From NCBI GenBank assembly GCA_947085035.1, contig CAMTUW010000001.1, positions 90,413-154,412 of the forward strand: a DNA stretch of 64,000 nucleotides, in the 5' to 3' direction. Position numbers and translations under genes: made by a program. A model generated the notes under the pieces. It was not told the origin of the DNA, did not search any database, and saw only the letters and a program-made list of their open reading frames with translations. Of this stretch, positions 58,114 through 64,000 are shown piece by piece (positions within the stretch are counted from its first letter, which is position 1; every line of letters starts with the position of its first letter). Source of the stretch: CAMTUW01 sp947085035. GTDB lineage: Bacteria; Actinomycetota; Coriobacteriia; Anaerosomatales; PHET01.

Positions 58114-58449
58114 CTACGGCGCGACCAGCCTATCCAGCTTCTGCAAGACCTCCGTGACGATCTCCGATGGCGCCCTGCAGAGGAACTCCGCCCCGCGCGA
58201 CCTCCAGTCGAGGTTCTTCGCTTGGTCCGACAGGATGACGCCCTGTACGGGAAGCCCGTCCGGAACCGCGACTTCGAACGGGTAGCCCTTCACCTGACCG
58301 GTGATCGGGCACAGGATCGCGAGGCCGACCTTGGCGTTGTAGGAGCCGGGTGAGAGGACCAAGGCGGGTCTGCGGCCGGACTGTTCGTATCCGACGCTCG
58401 GGTTCATCGTGATCCAGACGAGATCGCCACGTTCAGGAGCCCAGGCCAT
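58114..58449 (-). CDS. mazF: MazF/PemK-type endoribonuclease toxin
   Basis: A 111-residue toxin: PERGDLVWITMNPSVGYEQSGRRPALVLSPGSYNAK, then LAILCPITGQVKGYPFEV, then GVILSDQAKNLDWRSRGAEF. The conserved Arg and Thr (RRPALVLS, CPITG) form the RNA-cutting site. ATG 58449 lies one base after the mazE stop. It is adjacent to the hgc promoter and transcribed towards it. Confidence 0.92.
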   Translation of the reverse strand: MAWAPERGDLVWITMNPSVGYEQSGRRPALVLSPGSYNAKVGLAILCPITGQVKGYPFEVAVPDGLPVQGVILSDQAKNLDWRSRGAEFLCRAPSEIVTEVLQKLDRLVAP

Positions 58450-58450
58450 G

Positions 58451-58693
58451 CTACCAAACCTCCGAGCCTTGGGCCGGGCCCGTGTCGACCTCGTCGTGTA
58501 GATTGGATTCAGTGACGTCCGCGAGCATCTCATCGAGGCTCGGTGTCCATGTGGACAAGGGCTCAACGATCAGGCCGCCCTTCACGAGACGCATCTCGAC
58601 GGGAGAGTCGTCTTTGAGGCCGACTTCCTCCGCGAACGCCTTGGGGATTCTGACGGCGAGGCTGTTGCCCCATCGCTGAATCTTGGTCTTCAC
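58451..58693 (-). CDS. mazE: MazE-type AbrB antitoxin
   Basis: An 80-residue antitoxin. The swapped-hairpin AbrB fold is KTKIQRWGNSLAVRIPKAFAEEVGL, then SPVEMRLVKGGLIVEPL. An acidic tail with LDEMLADVTESNLHDEVDTG should bind MazF. GTG 58693 follows AAGGAGG at six-base spacing. It is expected to repress the promoter upstream with MazF. Confidence 0.92.
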   Translation of the reverse strand: MKTKIQRWGNSLAVRIPKAFAEEVGLKDDSPVEMRLVKGGLIVEPLSTWTPSLDEMLADVTESNLHDEVDTGPAQGSEVW

Positions 58694-58711
58694 AACGGCC
58701 TCCTTGCGGAC

Positions 58712-58732
58712 GGTATCTACAATGAGTATACC
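58712..58732 (-). promoter_or_regulatory. mazEF promoter/operator
   Basis: An inverted repeat GGTAT-N11-ATACC spans 58712-58732. TATACT (58730-58725 on the minus strand) inside it is a good -10, about 30 bases before the mazE start. Confidence 0.5.
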
Positions 58733-58799
58733 ACGCAGGGCGACAGTCGAAACCCCGACAACGTCGCTTGGTGTGGTAGGCAAATGGAAATGTCACCCC

Positions 58800-59089
58800 A
58801 TGGACAGGGAGACGATCACGTTGACGATGAAGGAGATGCGCAGACTGCATACGATCGAGATGGCGCTGGCCGGACGGATCACCAATTCCGAGGAAGCCCG
58901 GCGGCTCGGACTGAGCGAACGCCCGTTCAAGCGGCTGCGAAAGCGTGTGGTCACGGAGGGGCCGCAGGGCGCGATCCACGAGGGCAGGGGCAGACGATCG
59001 AACCGCAGGATGCCCGAGGAGGAACGGGAGCACATCCACGACCTGCTCGAGAACACGTACACCGGATTCAACGACACCCACGCCGGCAA
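58800..59089 (+). pseudogene. N-terminal fragment of an ISNCY-type transposase
   Basis: From ATG 58800 the frame encodes TMKEMRRLHTIEMALAGRI, SEEARRLGLSERPFKRLRKRV and EGPQGAIHEGRGRRSNRRMP. This is the double HTH start of transposases of the ISNCY group, up to YTGFNDTHA (about 59084), after which the similarity stops. The DDE catalytic part is absent. A likely IS end lies just upstream, near the ATGTCACCCC sequence. The element is dead and has also cut a gene on the other strand. Confidence 0.7.
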
Positions 59090-59146
59090 CAGCAGCAGCT
59101 CGGCGTCGTCCTTGGCAATCAGCATGCCGGGGAAAGTCTCGGACAT
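59090..59146 (-). pseudogene. start of an MDR-family oxidoreductase, truncated
   Basis: ATG 59146 follows AGGAG at good spacing and encodes MSETFPGMLIAKDDA, which resembles the first residues of acrylyl-CoA reductase or quinone oxidoreductase-type MDR proteins. Similarity ends where the transposase fragment begins. Only about 18 codons survive. The remaining bases 59147-59261 show nothing else. Confidence 0.4.
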
Positions 59147-59261
59147 GGATACTCCTGGTGCAGTGGAGTGGTCTCGTACCCCGCATCTATTCCTGAAATG
59201 TGGGGGTAGACGTCGACGCACGTCTCACGTCTCGCCCGTCTCGCCGAACGCCCCCACTGCC

Positions 59262-60248
59262 TCAGCCTGCGAGCGCCCGCTCGAGACTCGCCCGCACGGA
59301 CTCGATCACGTAGCTCGCTGCCCTGACCTCGCCTTCGTCCAGCCCCAACAGACGGACCTGCTCGGGTCCGCGCTTGGTGCAGAGCACGATGCCCAGCGGC
59401 GCTGCATCACCCTCCCTGTTCTCATGCGCCGCGAGCCATCGCAGGTACAGCGTCATCTGGCCGAAGTCGCCGGGCTCAAGCGCACGGCTCTTCAGCTCGA
59501 TGGCCACGTAGCAGCGTAGGTGGATGTGGTACATGAGCAGGTCGAGCCGGTAGTCGCGACCATCCACGCTCATGCGCTTCTGGCGCTGGACGAACGCGAA
59601 GCCGACACCGAGCTCCATCAGGAAGCGCTGCATCTGCTCGAGGATCGCTCGCTCGAGCTCCGCCTCGGAGTGTTCGCTGGGAAGCCCCAGGAAGTCGAGC
59701 ACATAGGGGTCGCGCAGCAGAAGGGCGCCACCCGTATCGCCAGCGGGTTCGCGTTGCGCGAGTGCCGCCATCTGCGCCGCAAGCGTGCGCTCGTAGAGCT
59801 TGCTTGCGATGCGCTCACGAAGAGTGCGCACGCTCCAGCGCTCATTCGCGGTCGACACCGCGTAGAAGTCACGTTCGCGTCGATCCGTCACCCTAGTCAA
59901 CTCGACGACATGGCTCCAGCTCAATTGGGCAGACAGTGTCTGCCCAATCTCCTCGGCCGAGCCCAAGCCGACGAAGTGCACCATCGACTTCAGGTTCCGA
60001 TGGCTCCATCCCCGCCCGAACCGCTTGGTGAGCCGCTCTGCGAGCCTACGGACCACCTGCTCCCCGTACGCTGCCCGCTCCCCGCCCAACACTTCCTCGC
60101 GGATGCGCTTACCTACGCTCCAGTACAGCATAACAAGTTCGCTGTTGACGGCGACCGCCGCCCGCGTCCGGGCGTGTTCGATCAGCCCCGCCACATCGCC
60201 GAACAGCGCTTCGTCGCCTACTGTCTCGATCCCATGCCCCTCGACCAT
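59262..60248 (-). CDS. DUF1016 (YhcG-like) PDDEXK nuclease-domain protein
   Basis: The 328-residue product has an N-terminal helical DUF1016_N domain (LIEHARTRAAVAVNSELVMLYWSVGKRI, LAERLTKRFGRGWSHRNLKSM). The C-terminal PDDEXK fold has FAFVQRQKRM, DYRLDLLMYHIHLRCYVAIELK with Asp and Glu-x-Lys, and GIVLCTKRG. It probably binds or cuts nucleic acid; such genes travel with restriction and defence loci. ATG 60248 starts the conserved domain, but the frame is open to 60377 and a longer N-terminus is possible. Confidence 0.85.
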   Translation of the reverse strand: MVEGHGIETVGDEALFGDVAGLIEHARTRAAVAVNSELVMLYWSVGKRIREEVLGGERAAYGEQVVRRLAERLTKRFGRGWSHRNLKSMVHFVGLGSAEEIGQTLSAQLSWSHVVELTRVTDRRERDFYAVSTANERWSVRTLRERIASKLYERTLAAQMAALAQREPAGDTGGALLLRDPYVLDFLGLPSEHSEAELERAILEQMQRFLMELGVGFAFVQRQKRMSVDGRDYRLDLLMYHIHLRCYVAIELKSRALEPGDFGQMTLYLRWLAAHENREGDAAPLGIVLCTKRGPEQVRLLGLDEGEVRAASYVIESVRASLERALAG

Positions 60249-60392
60249 CGCCCAGCCTCTCGTCTCCGGCACACAATCGCGCACGAGCCGAGAATAGAAC
60301 TGGACTCTTGTCAGGTTCTTACCGAGACCGTACCGCTGCCGAAAAATAGACGGCGAGGACGATTTCTCCCACTCCAACTCCCACGTGTCTTC

Positions 60393-61739
60393 CTACAAAT
60401 CCAGTCCCGCCACCCGCTCGAACAGCACGTCGGTCCGCCCCAGGAACTCGCGCGGGTCGAAGCACTTCTCCATCGTCTCGAAATCCAGTGGGAAGTCGTG
60501 GCTGCCGCTCTCCAGGTAGTCCCTGAACCCCGGCCCCGGTACCGCCTGCTGGATGTCGTCCCACACCTTCATCGCAGCAGTCTGCACGATCGCATACGCG
60601 TCCTCGCGCAGCATGCCGGTGTCGACCAGCGCCAGCAGCACGCGGCTCGAGTAGATGAGCCCCCGAGTCGACTCGAGGTTCGCCATCATACGCTCCGGAT
60701 ACAGCACCAACCCGCCCAAGATCCACTCCAGCTTGCTCAGGATGTAGTCGAGCGCGATCGTCGAGTCGGCCAGCACGACGCGCTCGGCCGAGCTGTGGCT
60801 GATGTCGCGCTCGTGCCACAGCGCCACGTTGTCGAAGCCCACCTGCGCGTTGGCCTTGATGACGCGCGCGAGGCCGCAGACGCGCTCGGCCGTGATGGGG
60901 TTGCGCTTGTGGGGCATCGCCGAGGAACCCTTCTGGCCCGCCGCGAACGGCTCTTCGGCCTCGAGGGTATCGGACTTCTGCAGCGCACGGACCTCGGTGG
61001 CGATCTCCTCGGCGGTGGCGGCGACCGTCGCGAGCACGGCGAGGAACTGTGCGTGGCGGTCACGCGGGATGACCTGGGTCGACATGGGCTCGGGGGTGAG
61101 ACCCAGCTTCTCGCACACGTAGCTCTCCACGAACGGGTCGATGTTGGAGTAGCTGCCCACGGCGCCGCTGATCGCGCCCATGGCGACGTTGTCGCGGGTG
61201 CGCTCGAGGCGCTCCAGCGCGCGTTTCATCGCAAACGCCCAGCGGCCGAACTTCATGCCCATGGTCATCGGCTCGGCGTGGATGCCGTGCGTGCGGCCCA
61301 CGCACAGGGTGTCGCGCTCCTCAAGCGCCCGGCGCTTGCAGACCTCGCCCAGGCGACGGACGTCGGCGATGAGGATGTCGATCGCCTGCGTCATCTGGTA
61401 GCACAGCGCCGTATCGCCCAGGTCCGAGGAGGTCATGCCGTAGTGCACCCATCGACTGGGCTTCGGGTCGTCGTCGCCCAGACCCGCATCGATGTGCTCG
61501 GCCATGTTGGTGAGAAACGCAATCACATCGTGGTTGGTGACGCGCTCGATCTCGTCGATGCGCTCGACTTCGAAGGCCGCCGTCGCGCGGATGTGCGCGG
61601 CCTCCTCAGGCGTGATGCCGGCCTGCCCGAGCTCGGCCTGCGCCTCGCACGCGAGCACCTCGATCTCCTGCCAGATCGCGAACTTGTTCTCGAGGTCCCA
61701 GATGCGGGCCATTTCGGGACGAGAGTAGCGAGGGATCAT
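60393..61739 (-). CDS. purB: adenylosuccinate lyase PurB
   Basis: A 448-residue fumarase-superfamily lyase. It has the signature GSSAMPHKRNPI with catalytic Ser, the early HYGMTSSDLGDTAL segment and RTHGIHAEPM with catalytic His. It releases fumarate from SAICAR and adenylosuccinate in purine synthesis. Its ATG overlaps the stop of the upstream ATPase (ATGA). GGAAGG lies upstream. Confidence 0.97.
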   Translation of the reverse strand: MIPRYSRPEMARIWDLENKFAIWQEIEVLACEAQAELGQAGITPEEAAHIRATAAFEVERIDEIERVTNHDVIAFLTNMAEHIDAGLGDDDPKPSRWVHYGMTSSDLGDTALCYQMTQAIDILIADVRRLGEVCKRRALEERDTLCVGRTHGIHAEPMTMGMKFGRWAFAMKRALERLERTRDNVAMGAISGAVGSYSNIDPFVESYVCEKLGLTPEPMSTQVIPRDRHAQFLAVLATVAATAEEIATEVRALQKSDTLEAEEPFAAGQKGSSAMPHKRNPITAERVCGLARVIKANAQVGFDNVALWHERDISHSSAERVVLADSTIALDYILSKLEWILGGLVLYPERMMANLESTRGLIYSSRVLLALVDTGMLREDAYAIVQTAAMKVWDDIQQAVPGPGFRDYLESGSHDFPLDFETMEKCFDPREFLGRTDVLFERVAGLDL

Positions 61740-62953
61740 TGCGGAGCCTTCCTAGATTGACGAGTCCGAACAGGCGGCGGTTCCAAGGGATACGTTCGCT
61801 TCATGTATCGGTCGAACTGGGGCACAGTGAACGCTGCCAGCCCATGGCCGGGAGTGTACAGCAGACCCTTGTCGATGAGACTCGCGCGAGTGGGACCAAG
61901 TTGCGCCGAAGCCCGGCCGAGCAGTTCCGCGACCTCACCTGCTCTGCTCGGCTCCGGGCCAAGTTCTGCCATCGCCCTCATATACTGCAGCTCGAGCGGG
62001 GTCGTTCTCTCCGCTCGAACGCGGAAGAAGCTCTCGTCCAGCCGATCCTCGACAATTGCCTCTGCGCTAGCCACGTCAGCGGTTGTCACGGACGGACCGG
62101 CTGCATGGTCCCACAGCACTTTCCCATACTCCTGAATGAAGTAGGGGTACCCCTCTGTGAATGACACTACCGCATCGGCAGCTTCCGGCTCGACCGTCAC
62201 GCCTTCGTCCGTAGCTGGCGCCACGAGTGCTTCGCGCGCCTCCTCAGGCTGCAGCCTTCCAATGACGGGAAACGTGAAGAGTCGCTCACTGTACGACTTA
62301 GCCTCCCCTGCAAGTTTGGGAATCTGCGGCAGCCCGGCACCCACGAGGGTGATTGGAAGTGAACGTTGCACCGTCTTGTGCATTGCAGCGATGAGCGCCT
62401 CGAATTCTGACACCGAGAGGTACTGGATCTCGTCGAGGAGGAAGACGACGCCGGTGCCCGCTTCCTCAGCTGCCTCACCAAGTGCCACGAGGAGATCTGT
62501 CATGTCGTCGGCGAGGTCTCCACTGTCAGCACGCCCTCTTGCCGGGTCGACATCCAGCCCCGCAGCCAGGGATCCATCAGGGTTGAACGTGAGGGTGAAG
62601 GACTTCACGACCTGTGCGGCCATCTTGCCCCTCTCACGCCAACGCTCACTTCGCGACAGCTCGAGAAGAGCGCGCCGAGCATACCGAGCCATTCGATCCG
62701 CGAAGTCCGAGTTCTTGCTGACCTCGGCCTCGACCGTCACCCATCCACGCTCGAGTGCCTGGTCTCTCAGAGCGCCAAGTAGCACGGTTTTCCCAACGCC
62801 CCGCAGGCCGGTGACGATCATTGACTGCTGCGGCCGACCCAGCTCAAGGCGATGTAGCAAGACATCGAACGCTTCGATTTGCTCGTCACGGCCAACGAGG
62901 GCCGGTGGTCGAGCGCCAGCGTTGGGAGTATAGGGATTTCGGCGTGGGTCCAT
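61736..62953 (-). CDS. AAA ATPase (ORC/Cdc6-like, archaeal-type ATPase family)
   Basis: A 405-residue ATPase. Walker A is GLRGVGKTVLL, Walker B VVFLLDEIQYL, sensor LVGAGLPQIPKLAG, and a lid with FPVIGRLQPEEAREALVAPA. A C-terminal winged helix (AMAELGPEPSRAGEVAELLG) follows. Such STAND-like ATPases often accompany mobile genes; the target is not known. ATG 62953 follows AAAGGA at good spacing, better than ATG 62959. It overlaps purB, an odd pairing with a housekeeping gene. A 23-base palindrome lies upstream. Confidence 0.85.
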   Translation of the reverse strand: MDPRRNPYTPNAGARPPALVGRDEQIEAFDVLLHRLELGRPQQSMIVTGLRGVGKTVLLGALRDQALERGWVTVEAEVSKNSDFADRMARYARRALLELSRSERWRERGKMAAQVVKSFTLTFNPDGSLAAGLDVDPARGRADSGDLADDMTDLLVALGEAAEEAGTGVVFLLDEIQYLSVSEFEALIAAMHKTVQRSLPITLVGAGLPQIPKLAGEAKSYSERLFTFPVIGRLQPEEAREALVAPATDEGVTVEPEAADAVVSFTEGYPYFIQEYGKVLWDHAAGPSVTTADVASAEAIVEDRLDESFFRVRAERTTPLELQYMRAMAELGPEPSRAGEVAELLGRASAQLGPTRASLIDKGLLYTPGHGLAAFTVPQFDRYMKRTYPLEPPPVRTRQSRKAPQ

Positions 62954-62977
62954 GCACATCCTTTCAAGCTTTATTGC

Positions 62978-63000
62978 ACTTTATCACAATCCGATAAAGT
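62978..63000 (-). promoter_or_regulatory. 23-base palindrome upstream of the AAA ATPase
   Basis: ACTTTATC, seven bases, GATAAAGT is a perfect inverted repeat 25 bases before the ATPase ATG. It could be an operator. It overlaps the last codons of the small ORF after DUF488. Confidence 0.5.
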
Positions 63001-63112
63001 CAGATAAGACCTGCAAGGACCACTTCTGCGGCCCCACGAACAGGTGCACGTCGTGCGTGTCGATTCCGAAGCGAACGTCGGTGATCAGGATGCGCTTACG
63101 CAGGACAGGCAT
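62984..63112 (-). CDS. 42-residue ORF after DUF488, unknown
   Basis: ATG 63112 to TGA 62984 encodes MPVLRKRILITDVRFGIDTH, HDVHLFVGPQKW and ends LSDFIGL. Composition is protein-like and GGAG lies about ten bases before the ATG. It overlaps the end of the DUF488 gene by 17 bases and is followed by a second stop. No family is recognised; it could be the end of a lost gene. Confidence 0.35.
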   Translation of the reverse strand: MPVLRKRILITDVRFGIDTHDVHLFVGPQKWSLQVLSDFIGL

Positions 63113-63554
63113 GACTCAGATGCTCCACCGAGAGAGGTTGCGGCGCGGCTGCGATGAGCGACTCCGCCACGAGACTGCGATGGCACGTCGCCGGGTCTGC
63201 TTCAAAGCATACGAGACAGACGCAGTGACTCTCAGCTAGCTCGAGCACTCGGGCGATGTCGCTCCCTCGCGCGGACAGTTGCTCGCGAAAAATGGGCGCG
63301 AACTGCTCAAACGTGATCGCGCCATCCTTGAGCGCATGCCTCAGATCGCGTGGATTGCCAAGCGCACGAATGTGTACGTAGTCGATACCAGCAGCGCCCA
63401 AACGAGCCGCAAGTGCTGTCTTGGAGAATCCCTTGCGCCTGCTGATGGGGACGTCCCGCACGTCGACGACGACCTCGACACCGGCAGCGGACAGCGTCTC
63501 GACCCACTGGTCCAACGTCGCACCCTCATATCCAATCGTACAAACCGCGCTCAT
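63096..63554 (-). CDS. DUF488 family protein
   Basis: A 152-residue protein: TIGYEGATLDQWVETL, VVVDVRDVPISRRKGFSKTAL, YVHIRALGNPRDLR and CLVCFEADPATCHRSLVAE. The CxxCHR-type ending, here CFEADPATCHR, is conserved in DUF488. The function is unknown; the Arg and Cys positions suggest a nucleotide- or nucleic-acid-related enzyme. ATG 63554. The 92 bases between it and the upstream gene show only short ACCTAACC-like repeats. Confidence 0.88.
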   Translation of the reverse strand: MSAVCTIGYEGATLDQWVETLSAAGVEVVVDVRDVPISRRKGFSKTALAARLGAAGIDYVHIRALGNPRDLRHALKDGAITFEQFAPIFREQLSARGSDIARVLELAESHCVCLVCFEADPATCHRSLVAESLIAAAPQPLSVEHLSHACPA

Positions 63555-63646
63555 GGCATCCCCCGTTCCCCGGTCGCGCCCATGATGCCACGTCGATGTG
63601 AACGAAACCTAACCGAGACCTAACCTACGTCATTCGGTGCCGCTAT

Positions 63647-64000
63647 TCACGCCCCCCACTCCCACGTGTCGGCCTTCACGCGATCGTAGTTCGCGTCGAG
63701 CTCGGGACCCATGAGCACGAGGGCGGCGATGCGCCGCACCATCTCCGTGACGTAGCGCGCCTCGTCGACCTTGAGGTCTCGGCCCAGCAGCGCGCGCTCG
63801 CGGTAGCTCAGCCACTTCTTGATCACCTGGTAGCCGCCGATCGTGTAGCGCCACACGCATGCCGGCACGCAGCGCCAGTGCGCGACGTCGTTGAGGTACA
63901 CATCGAAACACGTCTCGCCGAGGAGGGTAACGGCCTGCTCGGCTGACATGCCGAGCGACTCGGTGTGCTCGGCGATGGCGGCACGCTCGTCGTCGGTGTA
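63647..64000 (-). CDS. type ISP restriction-modification enzyme, C-terminal part (partial)
   Basis: The frame is open to the window edge and gives the last 117 residues. DVYLNDVAHWRCVPACVWRY, TIGGYQVIKKWLSYRER and ARYVTEMVRRIAAL are typical of the type ISP C-terminal domain that follows helicase and N6-methyltransferase parts. The complete protein would cut and methylate DNA as one chain. The catalytic parts lie outside the window. It stands with DUF488, an AAA ATPase and DUF1016 in a likely defence-rich stretch. Confidence 0.82.
   Translation of the reverse strand, partial: YTDDERAAIAEHTESLGMSAEQAVTLLGETCFDVYLNDVAHWRCVPACVWRYTIGGYQVIKKWLSYRERALLGRDLKVDEARYVTEMVRRIAALVLMGPELDANYDRVKADTWEWGA

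Noticed and set aside
59520..61760. 746-codon frame opposite the DUF1016 gene and purB
   Set aside because: Antisense shadow of two well supported genes; no domain or ribosome site.

Overview
The window is high-GC bacterial chromosome with the marks of a deep-branching, probably anaerobic actinobacterium of the Coriobacteriia type. This assignment is inferred, not tested. The supporting signs are a dnaK-grpE-dnaJ-hspR-clpB operon under an HspR/HAIR-type site, class E and class D sortase sequences, several leaderless promoters, small ferredoxins, a DUF438/hemerythrin protein, and the mercury-methylation pair hgcAB.

Layout. 1-2.5 kb: end of a PQQ-type sugar dehydrogenase and two PLP enzymes. 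2.6-8.2 kb: an HD-domain membrane protein, rsgA, and a metY-metX-metW operon preceded by a Met-rich leader peptide. 8.2-17 kb: flavin reductase, DUF438 protein, HsmA-like protein, a trkH operon with a 42-residue membrane peptide, YbjN protein, and a large unknown lipoprotein next to a divergent Lgt homologue. 17-19.8 kb: AAA/DUF4143 ATPase, decayed Phd-type antitoxin, vapBC. 19.8-26.6 kb: heat-shock operon. 26.8-31.9 kb: ferredoxin, sortase/epimerase operon, a c-di-GMP-I-like riboswitch before a secreted HExxH protein, sortase remnant, HupE/UreJ pair. 32-37.4 kb: baeRF-like protein, small export protein, nitroreductase, cardiolipin synthase, DEAD-box helicase. 37.4-42.3 kb: exported subtilase, exported partner, HEAT-repeat membrane protein. 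42.3-49.8 kb: purL, ACT regulator, parvulin, hisF, carB. 49.9-56.3 kb: HTH-MntA/HepT, a HEAT plus HD-GYP pair, MFS exporter, YefM/RelE. 56.3-58.1 kb: arsR-hgcA-hgcB. 58.1-64 kb: mazEF, IS and oxidoreductase remnants, DUF1016 nuclease, purB, ATPase, small ORF, DUF488, and the end of a type ISP restriction-modification enzyme.

The most important content is arsR-hgcA-hgcB. HgcA has the NVWCAAGK cap-helix motif and a five-helix membrane domain. HgcB has the CMECGAC-type ferredoxin motif and C-terminal cysteines. An ArsR-family gene with a CVC metal-site motif overlaps hgcA by 8 bases, and its promoter is covered by repeated CAAAC/GTTTG palindromes. This predicts a metal(loid)-controlled mercury-methylation operon.

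Other notable signals are the Met leader peptide with two hairpins, the predicted c-di-GMP switch on a secreted metallopeptidase, five promoters placed so that transcription would start at the start codon, and a high density of toxin-antitoxin modules (four intact, one decayed). I saw no tRNA, rRNA or CRISPR array and no convincing intrinsic terminator. Start codons were chosen by eye from Shine-Dalgarno spacing, -10 position and overlap with neighbours.
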